Virus record (IMG/VR): IMGVR_UViG_3300032278_004269
Location: 1-25,578 of that record
Length of the DNA: 25,578 bases
Source: a virus
Direction: 5' to 3' (one strand)
Shown: positions 6,452-12,036 of the stretch, piece by piece
Layout: every line of letters begins with the position of its first letter
Position numbering within the stretch: the first letter of the stretch is position 1
Translations under genes and position numbers: made by a program
The notes under the pieces: model-generated
Told to the model about the DNA's origin: nothing
The model's database searches: none
Seen by the model: only the letters and a program-made list of their open reading frames with translations

Positions 6452-7414
6452 TCAGCGGCTATTGCCCCCGATGCGAACGCGAGCCGCCGCAAGCGCATCC
6501 TCCACCTTGCCGGCAAGCACGTCGGGCAGCAGCGCGGTTTCAAGCGAGGCTTCGACAGCCTTCACGTCCGCCAGCACCGTGGCGCGAGCGCAGCGGGCGA
6601 TCAGGTCGTCGGCGGTAGCGACGTCTTCGGTCGTGAACTGGTCGCCGTGGTCGGCGGTGGAGCGCCCTTCCATTGCGGCGAAGCTTTCGCTGTCGAGCGC
6701 GCGAGCCGCAGCTTCGTCAATCTCGCCGGTTTCCGGATCGTAATTGACGTGCTCGGCAAGCTGCTGTCGCGTGGGTAAAGTCACGCTGCGCGCCGTCTCG
6801 CCGCCGTCCTGCTGGACATAGCCAATGGGTTCGTCGCCTTCGGCGTAAATGCCGGAAAACCCGAACGCGATGCGTGCGCCCTGGATCATGGCGCGGTGGC
6901 GCAGCATGCGCTTTGGTGTCTTTTGCCATGACGGGCCCTGCCCCCGGCATTCGTCCATGTATTCGGTGACCTTGATCGGGCGCGAGCGGTCGCGCCGATA
7001 GATCACGGATTCGATGGCGTAGAGATTGCCCTTTTCGTCAACGATATCGTTGAATTCGATGCCGTCGAAAGCCGGGTGTTCGTTGACGATGCGGACCCAG
7101 CCGTCAATCGAGACATAGGGGATGATGCCGCCGCCCTTGGCTGGAAATGCATAGATTTCCTTCGTCAGCGGGTTGAGGCCGTAGGCATTGGCGACCAGCA
7201 CCAGCGCGACAAATTCAGCGTCACTGGCGCCCTTGAAAACGGTGTTTTTGAGCGTGCCGGTAAGCGTTGAAGTCGTGACGTTGAGGCGCGACGCCATCAG
7301 GTCGATAGCAGTCGCGCGCGACTGTCTTGCGGCTTCGATCTTCGCGACGTTGCTGGCAATCGCGTCGTCCTGCGCGGCCAATGCGCGGCTACGGGCGGTC
7401 TGTACGGTTCCCAT
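6452..7414 (-). CDS. Bet/RecT-family single-strand annealing recombinase
   Basis: A 320-residue protein matching phage Bet/RecT annealases, which coat ssDNA ends and promote strand annealing in phage recombination. Diagnostic segments are STLTGTLKNTVFKGASDAEFVALVLVANAYGLNPLTKEIYAFPAKGGGIIPYVSIDGWVRIVNEHPAFDGIEF (about residues 49-120), then YRRDRSRPIKVTEYMDECRG and KRMLRHRAMIQGARIAFGFSGIYAEGDE (about 167-195). The C-terminal third is acidic and less conserved. ATG at 7414 is preceded by AAGGAG at a spacing of 9. The gene before it encodes a coiled-coil protein. No partner exonuclease is recognisable nearby, which is unusual for a Red/RecET module. Confidence 0.93.
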   Translation of the reverse strand: MGTVQTARSRALAAQDDAIASNVAKIEAARQSRATAIDLMASRLNVTTSTLTGTLKNTVFKGASDAEFVALVLVANAYGLNPLTKEIYAFPAKGGGIIPYVSIDGWVRIVNEHPAFDGIEFNDIVDEKGNLYAIESVIYRRDRSRPIKVTEYMDECRGQGPSWQKTPKRMLRHRAMIQGARIAFGFSGIYAEGDEPIGYVQQDGGETARSVTLPTRQQLAEHVNYDPETGEIDEAAARALDSESFAAMEGRSTADHGDQFTTEDVATADDLIARCARATVLADVKAVEASLETALLPDVLAGKVEDALAAARVRIGGNSR

Positions 7415-7434
7415 GTTCTATTGCTCCTTGAAAA

Positions 7435-8247
7435 TCAGCGGTTGCTGGCCTTGATGTCTGCCCAGATGCGGACGCCGGGAATTTCGTGGACGCCGCCGCG
7501 CACCATCGCCTTGACGGCGGTGTCGATCGCTTCGCGGACCTTGGAGTTGTTGGCGACGGCGATGAACGCGACTTCATAATCTTCGACCTGGCACAGCCAG
7601 ACCTTGGTGCCGGAGACGGCGGCGCCGTAGTCTCCCCGGATGATCGCGCGTTCGGGCTCCGGCGCGGGCGGCGGCGAGAAAACCTGTTCGTCGACAATCG
7701 GCGCCGCTTCATCGTCGGCCTGCTGTGCCGCGCGCTCTGCCGCGAGCCGCTCGGCTTCCGCCCGACGCCGCGCTTCCTCGGCCTCACGCTGGCGGCGCAG
7801 TTCCGCCTGCCGGATCGCCTCCTGCTCGCGAAGGAACTGGGTTTGCTTGGCCTCGACCTGGCGCTTTGCTGCGTCGAGCGGGGTCACCAGCTCATTCTTG
7901 GCCGCGTCGATAGCTCGTCCGGCGGCGAGATAGGGCGCCTTGGTGGTGGTGTGGGCATCCTCGACCACTTTCGTCGCGGCGCGGATTTGCTTTACCAGTT
8001 CCCCGCACTTGCCGGCAGTGTCCTCGTCGGTCGCAACGGCGCGGTCGGCGGCGCCGATCAGGGCCTTGATCCGGTCGCGGAACCCGTCGCGCTGGTCGAG
8101 CGCATCATCGAACGTCGCACGCGCTTCGATGTCCAGCGGCGGGCGATTATGACCGGCGACGCTGCCGGGCGCGGCGGGCGCCTTGGGGAAAGGCTTGACG
8201 TTGGGAGGGGCAGTATCAGCTTCGCGCGGACGGGTGACAATGGACAT
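7435..8247 (-). CDS. Coiled-coil phage protein upstream of recT
   Basis: A 270-residue protein with a Pro-rich N-terminus (PNVKPFPKAPAAPGSVAGHNRPPLDIEA), a helical domain (about 45-125), a long charged coiled coil rich in Arg, Glu, Ala and Gln (about 130-190), an acidic-Pro linker, and a C-terminal compact domain (GDYGAAVSGTKVWLCQVEDYEVAFIAVANNSKVREAIDTAVKAMVRGG). Such proteins commonly sit next to recT in alphaproteobacterial phages, suggesting a helper role in recombination, but the function is not known. ATG at 8247 is preceded by AAGGAA at a short spacing. The upstream in-frame extension to 8409 overlaps the preceding gene and was rejected. Confidence 0.85.
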   Translation of the reverse strand: MSIVTRPREADTAPPNVKPFPKAPAAPGSVAGHNRPPLDIEARATFDDALDQRDGFRDRIKALIGAADRAVATDEDTAGKCGELVKQIRAATKVVEDAHTTTKAPYLAAGRAIDAAKNELVTPLDAAKRQVEAKQTQFLREQEAIRQAELRRQREAEEARRRAEAERLAAERAAQQADDEAAPIVDEQVFSPPPAPEPERAIIRGDYGAAVSGTKVWLCQVEDYEVAFIAVANNSKVREAIDTAVKAMVRGGVHEIPGVRIWADIKASNR

Positions 8248-8258
8248 CGGTGTTCCTT

Positions 8259-8639
8259 TCAAAACGGCAGTGGAGCGGTAAGCGGATCGACGCGGCGCGT
8301 CGGGTCGGCGAGCGGGCTTTCCGGCGCGTTGCGCGCAGCCCAGCCCTGAAGAGTTGTGAGGTAGGCGTAATCGGCGGCGGCAATCGGATCGCGGGCGCAG
8401 CGCGGCCACACCTCGCCAATCTCAACCGGCCCGCCGTTGATTGCGGCGCACCAGCGGTGAGACCGGTCCAGTGGCTCAAGCGTCACCGGATCAAGCGGCG
8501 CGCCGTGCCATATCTGCACCCCGACAAAGGGCGCGCTGGCGCGCAGCCGCATCCGGTAGAAACCGGCAACCGGGACATCCGGGTCGAACCCATCGGCTTG
8601 AACCGTCCGACGCTCGCCGTAGTCGTGGCGAGCGCGCAT
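8259..8639 (-). CDS. Conserved hypothetical phage protein (126 aa)
   Basis: A 126-residue soluble protein with a characteristic pattern: PVAGFYRMRLRASAPFVGVQIWHGAPLDPVTLEPLDRSHRWCAAINGG, EIGEVWPRCARDPIAAADYAYL and a Pro-rich end (DPLTAPLPF). I recognise this as a recurrent unknown in alphaproteobacterial phage early regions. ATG at 8639 overlaps the upstream stop by one base (TGATG); a GTG one codon earlier is the alternative. Function unknown. Confidence 0.85.
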   Translation of the reverse strand: MRARHDYGERRTVQADGFDPDVPVAGFYRMRLRASAPFVGVQIWHGAPLDPVTLEPLDRSHRWCAAINGGPVEIGEVWPRCARDPIAAADYAYLTTLQGWAARNAPESPLADPTRRVDPLTAPLPF

Positions 8640-8758
8640 CACCCTTCCCCCCGCAGCAACGCCACGATCCGGGGCAGCGCCGGAACGACCGTGGCCGCAA
8701 TGACATGCGCGACCGCCAGCGCGGACGCTGTGAACAGCAGGGTGGCGAGCGCGGTCAC
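8639..8758 (-). CDS. Small predicted membrane protein (39 aa)
   Basis: A 39-residue ORF, MTALATLLFTASALAVAHVI followed by AATVVPALPRIVALLRGEG, nearly all hydrophobic with a short basic end. GTG at 8758 overlaps the preceding gene's stop (GTGA), and its TGA overlaps the start of the 126-aa gene, so it fits the coupling pattern on both sides. One membrane-spanning helix is predicted by eye. Function unknown. Confidence 0.6.
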   Translation of the reverse strand: MTALATLLFTASALAVAHVIAATVVPALPRIVALLRGEG

Positions 8759-9030
8759 AGCACACCCCCCATCGCGTGGGCAACGGCGTCGAGCGTAACT
8801 CCGGTGCGGCGCTCGAACATCTCGCGCAGCTCGCGGCGGAGCGCATCAAGACGGTCGTCCAGCCGGTCCCATTCTCGCAGCTCGTCGTCGCTGAATGCGG
8901 GCGCGTCGGGACTGGCGAAGAAGCGATCGAGCGCGCGGCTCACGTCGGCGATATCGCAGATCACATGCGCCATCGTGCGGACTGTCGGTACGGTCGCAGC
9001 AAGCAACCGGGCTTCGCGGGCGATACTCAT
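8755..9030 (-). CDS. Hypothetical early protein (91 aa)
   Basis: A 91-residue helical protein. The acidic-basic stretch DDELREWDRLDDRLDALRRELREMFERRTG (about 48-77) looks like a short coiled coil. ATG at 9030 overlaps the stop of the first operon gene (ATGA), and its TGA overlaps the GTG of the 39-aa gene. No family recognised. Confidence 0.8.
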   Translation of the reverse strand: MSIAREARLLAATVPTVRTMAHVICDIADVSRALDRFFASPDAPAFSDDELREWDRLDDRLDALRRELREMFERRTGVTLDAVAHAMGGVL

Positions 9031-9311
9031 GCCGACACCCGCTGGTCGTCGCCGCGACGCTGCCCGTACTTCGCGAAGAACTCATCCTGCCGCTCGATCG
9101 TGAGCACCGGGCACTGCGCGAACGCCGCCATGTAGGAAGCGATCAGCTGATCCTCGGTCACGCTGAAAAGCGGGCTGCTGACGCCCTTGCCCGCATTAAT
9201 CCGGCGGGCATGCTCGCGGTGTTCGGCAAGCGTCAGGTGGCGCGGGTGGCAGTTGCAGCGCGGCGCGGTGTCGCGCGCTTCGATCGGTTGCTGGCGAAGG
9301 GCAGTTGCCAA
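9027..9311 (-). CDS. First gene of leftward early operon, hypothetical (94 aa, TTG start)
   Basis: A 94-residue protein with a small Cys/His group (CNCHPRHLTLAEHREHARRINAG, about 19-41) that could bind metal, then a helical C-terminal half (EDQLIASYMAAFAQCPVLTIERQDEFFAKYG). The start is TTG at 9311, chosen because GGGAG lies 7 bases upstream and no in-frame ATG or GTG exists between promoter and this point. That ribosome site sits inside a hairpin stem. In lambda this slot is held by the N antiterminator; no similarity to N is visible, but position and the downstream terminator make an antitermination role worth considering. Confidence 0.75.
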   Translation of the reverse strand: MATALRQQPIEARDTAPRCNCHPRHLTLAEHREHARRINAGKGVSSPLFSVTEDQLIASYMAAFAQCPVLTIERQDEFFAKYGQRRGDDQRVSA

Positions 9312-9318
9312 TGTGTGT

Positions 9319-9345
9319 CTCCCAGCGGCGTCGTGCCGTTGGGAG
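9319..9345 (-). promoter_or_regulatory. Leader hairpin enclosing the ribosome-binding site
   Basis: An 11-bp inverted repeat (9319-9329 with 9335-9345, one mismatch, 5-base loop) lies in the 5' leader of the leftward transcript. The distal arm carries the GGGAG ribosome site of the TTG-started gene at 9311, so the folded leader should reduce its translation. No T-run follows, so it is not a terminator. Confidence 0.6.
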
Positions 9346-9346
9346 G

Positions 9347-9375
9347 GTTGTACGCGTGTGTACGTACGTGGTCAA
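9347..9375 (-). promoter_or_regulatory. Leftward early promoter (PL-like)
   Basis: Read leftward, TTGACC (9375-9370) and TACAAC (9352-9347) are separated by exactly 17 bases, a good sigma-70 arrangement. The spacer and flanks hold ACGTACGT repeats that should be repressor operators. It would start transcription near 9340, ahead of the whole left-arm operon. Confidence 0.7.
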
Positions 9376-9401
9376 CAGAAAAACGTACGCAACGTACGTT
9401 T
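9359..9401. promoter_or_regulatory. Left operator cluster (OL-like)
   Basis: Two repressor-like sites: GTACGTAC at 9360-9367 inside the promoter spacer, and a perfect inverted repeat AAACGTACG / CGTACGTTT (9381-9389 and 9393-9401) around a CAA centre. The same ACGTACGT words occur between cI and cro. The inverted repeat ends one base before the stop codon of the gene downstream of the repressor. Confidence 0.7.
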
Positions 9402-9944
9402 TTATTTTGCGATGTAGACCTCGGGCTTGCAGGTCGTCGCATCGAACGCCCCGAGGGCGCTACCGTTCGCCTCGTAACCGTCCGGGTCGGTGGTCCGGTA
9501 ATAGATCAGGATCGCTTGCAGATTGTCCTTGTCAGGTGGCTGGACTGACGTGCTGACCTGCTCGAACATTTCCGGATCACCAAGCTTTGCGCGTACCATG
9601 CGCTCGAACGCCAGATGCCGGCCCCCGCTCAAGCAGGGGCTCGATACAGTGAGGGTGCGCGGAGGCTGCGAAGCGTCGCCTTCGATCTGCGGGGCCTTCG
9701 GTGCGCTGGACGCACCTTGCGATGATTCGTTCGCTGTTGCGCCGGAGCCGCGGTCGCTGCCGCGCGCGATGTATAGAAACGCGCCGGCGATGACGGCGAC
9801 CAACAACAGCAAGAACGCGCGCTGGAACTGCGCCAGATCATATTCGGCTCGCGTCAGATCGTGCGTGCAATGCGGACATTTTACGGCACCGAACCGCATT
9901 GACTCTCGGCACCGAGGGCAGTCGTGGTGCGTCCAGAACGACAT
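9402..9944 (-). CDS. Zinc-ribbon single-pass membrane protein, co-transcribed with repressor
   Basis: A 180-residue protein. The N-terminal zinc ribbon has C9-x2-C12 and C23-x2-C26 (CPRC, CPHC), followed by a basic/helical stretch and one transmembrane helix (FLLLLVAVIAGAFLYIA, about 44-60). A Ser/Gly/Pro-rich linker (to about 95) leads to a folded outer domain with two cysteines (SSPCLSGG and ATTCKPEVYIAK), containing FERMVRAKLGDPEMFEQV and LQAILIYYRTTD. ATG at 9944 overlaps the repressor stop (TAATG), so the two genes should be expressed together in the lysogen. Such repressor-linked membrane proteins often act in superinfection exclusion or host change, but no family is recognised here. 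Confidence 0.85.
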   Translation of the reverse strand: MSFWTHHDCPRCRESMRFGAVKCPHCTHDLTRAEYDLAQFQRAFLLLLVAVIAGAFLYIARGSDRGSGATANESSQGASSAPKAPQIEGDASQPPRTLTVSSPCLSGGRHLAFERMVRAKLGDPEMFEQVSTSVQPPDKDNLQAILIYYRTTDPDGYEANGSALGAFDATTCKPEVYIAK

Positions 9945-10675
9945 TAATCGAACAGCTCGCCGAACGGTATGACCCTGTGCACCTGAAAAATGCGAGCGAC
10001 ATCCAGTGTGAAAGTGAGGTCCGGATTGAACTGGCGCAACTCGATAAAGGCGCTTGTTCGTCGAACCAGGCGCTTGATCAGCACCGAAGTAGGCAGGTCT
10101 TTGTCATCGCCGTCGACAAGATAGACGACGACATCGTCGCCGATCCGTGGCGGCCTCTTGCCTTCTACAAACACAGCCTCTCCCGGCTCGAACCGGGGCG
10201 ACATCGATGCGCCCTGCACGAACAGGCCGTAGACATCGGCACGTCGATCCAGGATCGGGGGGCGTCGGAAATATGTAACGGTTTCCGCGCGGTTGAGCGT
10301 CGTCTGCTCGATCGCCTCACCTTGGATCATTTCATCGGAACCCAGTGCAGTCCCATAAACGGGCACGTCGTTGGGCATGGTGATATCTGGCGCACCCTCC
10401 ATTTTGAAGGGAACACCGTTGGCCGACGGGATTTCCGCCGTGCGGGCCATCGCCAACACTTCCGCAGGATCAATCCCTCGCGTTGCCAGCGCGGTCGCGA
10501 GCCTTTCGGCAACAGTGGGCGGCAGATAGTCCGCATCATAGGCGGCATTGAAATATCCCTGCACCGACGACCGCCCCCTATAGCCCGCAAGGCGCGCGAT
10601 TTCGTCTAGCGAAACGCCCCCCGCCCGACGCTTAAGGTCAAGCAATCGCTCTCCGACTGTGCGTCTGTCGCTCAT
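9944..10675 (-). CDS. CI-like repressor: HTH domain plus S24 (LexA-like) peptidase
   Basis: A 243-residue transcriptional repressor of the lytic cycle. Residues 1-75 form an HTH (RRTVGERLLDLKRRAGGVSLDEIARLAGYRGRSSVQGYF). The C-terminal S24 domain starts with VPVYGTALGS (about 104) and has the catalytic Ser157 in VQGASMSPRFEPGEAVFVEG and Lys201 in SVLIKRLVRR. DNA damage would normally trigger self-cleavage, but the expected Ala-Gly or Cys-Gly cleavage dipeptide is not evident. ATG at 10675 has AAAGGCG upstream; the longer frame to 10963 runs through the operators and cro and was rejected. It should bind the ACGTACGT operators at both early promoters. Confidence 0.95.
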   Translation of the reverse strand: MSDRRTVGERLLDLKRRAGGVSLDEIARLAGYRGRSSVQGYFNAAYDADYLPPTVAERLATALATRGIDPAEVLAMARTAEIPSANGVPFKMEGAPDITMPNDVPVYGTALGSDEMIQGEAIEQTTLNRAETVTYFRRPPILDRRADVYGLFVQGASMSPRFEPGEAVFVEGKRPPRIGDDVVVYLVDGDDKDLPTSVLIKRLVRRTSAFIELRQFNPDLTFTLDVARIFQVHRVIPFGELFD

Positions 10676-10690
10676 ATCATCGCCTTTGCA

Positions 10691-10741
10691 AACCGTACGT
10701 ACGTTTTCAACGTTGACGACTGTACGTTTTGAACGTACGTA
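10691..10741. promoter_or_regulatory. Right operator cluster between repressor and cro (OR-like)
   Basis: Three repeat elements fill the 72-base divergent gap: CGTACGTACG (palindrome, 10694-10703), TCAACGTTGA (palindrome, 10707-10716) and TACGTT-TTG-AACGTA (inverted repeat, 10723-10737) extending into another ACGTACGT (10733-10740). These match the words at the left operator cluster and should be the CI/Cro binding sites. Confidence 0.75.
10713..10741 (+). promoter_or_regulatory. Candidate rightward early promoter (PR-like)
   Basis: TTGACG (10713-10718) is followed after 17 bases by TACGTA (10736-10741), a weak -10. The -35 fits well; the -10 is poor and overlaps an operator. If correct, transcription would begin at or next to the cro ATG at 10748. 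Confidence 0.45.
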
Positions 10742-10747
10742 GCGGGC

Positions 10748-10975
10748 ATGAGCGACGCCGAGATCATCATGAAGCGAGGGGGCATCCGCCCTGTCGCGCG
10801 CGCCCTGCAGCATCGTCACCACACGACTGTCCAGGGGTGGGTTGAGCGCAACAGCATTCCGGAGGAGCATCGCGCGAGCGTTCTCGCGCTTCCGGAAATC
10901 GGACTCAATGAGCGCGCCATCGCGCTTCGCAACGCGCAACATGTCGAGGCGCTTGCGCCCCAAGCGGCCGCATGA
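10748..10975 (+). CDS. Cro-like DNA-binding regulator
   Basis: A 75-residue protein, MSDAEIIMKRGGIRPVARAL followed by QHRHHTTVQGWVERNSIPEEHRASVLAL, matching the small Cro/YdaS-type HTH fold (recognition helix around TTVQGWVERN). It is transcribed divergently from the S24 repressor across the operator cluster, so it should antagonise the repressor and favour the lytic programme. No convincing Shine-Dalgarno precedes the ATG. Its TGA overlaps the ATG of the next small gene (ATGA). Confidence 0.88.
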   Translation: MSDAEIIMKRGGIRPVARALQHRHHTTVQGWVERNSIPEEHRASVLALPEIGLNERAIALRNAQHVEALAPQAAA

Positions 10976-11133
10976 TCACCGCCCTGACGCTCTACATCGC
11001 GCTGTCTCTGATCTGCGCGCTCTTTACCTACGCCGCCTGCCGCGCGGCCGGGACAGCCGACGAACGAGCCGAATCGATGCGCCGCGCCGATCACCATGGC
11101 GTGGCGGATAACTCCTTCAGCGACAAGGAATAG
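10972..11133 (+). CDS. Small predicted membrane protein (53 aa)
   Basis: A 53-residue ORF. The N-terminal half is hydrophobic (MITALTLYIALSLICALFTY), giving one membrane helix or an uncleaved signal anchor, and the C-terminal half is hydrophilic (TADERAESMRRADHHGVADN...). ATG at 10972 overlaps the cro stop (ATGA). Function unknown; the location is the start of the rightward early operon. Confidence 0.7.
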   Translation: MITALTLYIALSLICALFTYAACRAAGTADERAESMRRADHHGVADNSFSDKE

Positions 11134-11137
11134 CGCG

Positions 11138-11230
11138 ATGCCCGGGGAGATGTGCCCCGTTGTGGGATTGTGCCGTAACGAAGCGGTAAGCGTTTCTGTT
11201 AACGCTGGCGCGCGCCGGGCCCGACCATGA
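11138..11230 (+). CDS. Possible micro-ORF (30 aa)
   Basis: A 30-codon ORF (MPGEMCPVVGLCRNEAVSVS, then VNAGARRARP) between two genes. Its TGA overlaps the ATG of the zinc-ribbon/HTH gene (ATGA), consistent with the local coupling pattern. A small inverted repeat, AGCGTT / AACGCT (11189-11194 and 11201-11206), lies within it. It could equally be an untranslated spacer carrying a regulatory hairpin; there is no similarity to anything I know. Confidence 0.3.
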   Translation: MPGEMCPVVGLCRNEAVSVSVNAGARRARP

Positions 11231-12036
11231 GCGCGCGGAACTGTAACGGCTGCGGCAAGCCCATCAGCGCCACGTCGCGGGGACGGTGCAAGACCTGCGT
11301 CAAGCGTCGCCGCCCGGTGCCGCATGACTTCCCCGAAGTCATCGCCCGGATGGGGTCGGCGCGGGCCGCGCGGCACTACCGGTCGTCGCTATCGACGGTG
11401 ACCCGCTGGCGGCGCGAGCTGGGCATGGCCCCGCACACGTCAGCAAAGCCCTCACGCCCCAGAATTGGCGGAAATCTGCGGAGTTCCGCAAAAAGTTACC
11501 TATTCCGGGAAAAAATATTCTCGCGGGTCGAACTTGCCGCCGAGCATCTGCAGCGGCTCGGGCCGACCTTTCGCTGCGGAGCGATGGGCGACGCCGCTGC
11601 GCGCGGCCAGTATTGGAACCGCGCCGGGCACGTTCTCACCGACTACGAGCTGATCGACCGGGCGCTCGCTGCGGGATGGGTCGAGACCTTCCCCGCATGG
11701 GCGAGCGATGGCCTTTCTCCGGCGAAGCGCCGCCTCGCCGCCCGCAATGCCCGCATCGTGCTCGATTACAGGCGCGGCCGTGCGATGCGAGCGATCGGCG
11801 AAGATCATGGGATCACACGCCCCGCCGTACTTCGCGTCCTGAAACTCGCCGGGGAGAACCCGACGCCGGCACAGAGCCGGGCACGCCAGCGCACCGCGGT
11901 GATTGCCGCCAACTCGGTCTGGCCGAACTGCCCGCCCGAGCTGCGCGCCGACTACGAAACCTTCCGCCGCTACATGACGGCGAGCGCCGCCCGCGCCCGG
12001 CTCGATCGCGGCTATCAGCCGAAAGGAGCCCGATAG
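11227..12036 (+). CDS. Zinc-ribbon / helix-turn-helix DNA-binding protein
   Basis: A 269-residue protein. A zinc ribbon (C6-x2-C9 and C21-x2-C24; NCNGCGKPIS, RCKTCVKRRRP) is followed by an HTH-like region (DFPEVIARMGSARAARHYRSSLSTVTRWRRELGMAP, about 34-69), a central domain (YWNRAGHVLTDYELIDRALAAGWVETFP), and a second HTH-like region (ARIVLDYRRGRAMRAIGEDHGITRPAVLRVLKLAG, about 175-209). It is probably a phage transcription regulator or a replication-region DNA-binding protein. ATG at 11227 lies in ATGA with the preceding micro-ORF. No named family recognised. Confidence 0.82.
   Translation: MSARNCNGCGKPISATSRGRCKTCVKRRRPVPHDFPEVIARMGSARAARHYRSSLSTVTRWRRELGMAPHTSAKPSRPRIGGNLRSSAKSYLFREKIFSRVELAAEHLQRLGPTFRCGAMGDAAARGQYWNRAGHVLTDYELIDRALAAGWVETFPAWASDGLSPAKRRLAARNARIVLDYRRGRAMRAIGEDHGITRPAVLRVLKLAGENPTPAQSRARQRTAVIAANSVWPNCPPELRADYETFRRYMTASAARARLDRGYQPKGAR

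Noticed and set aside
10676-10963. Extended N-terminus of the CI-like repressor
   Set aside because: It would cover the operator cluster and lie antisense to cro; the ATG at 10675 has a ribosome site and begins the HTH domain.
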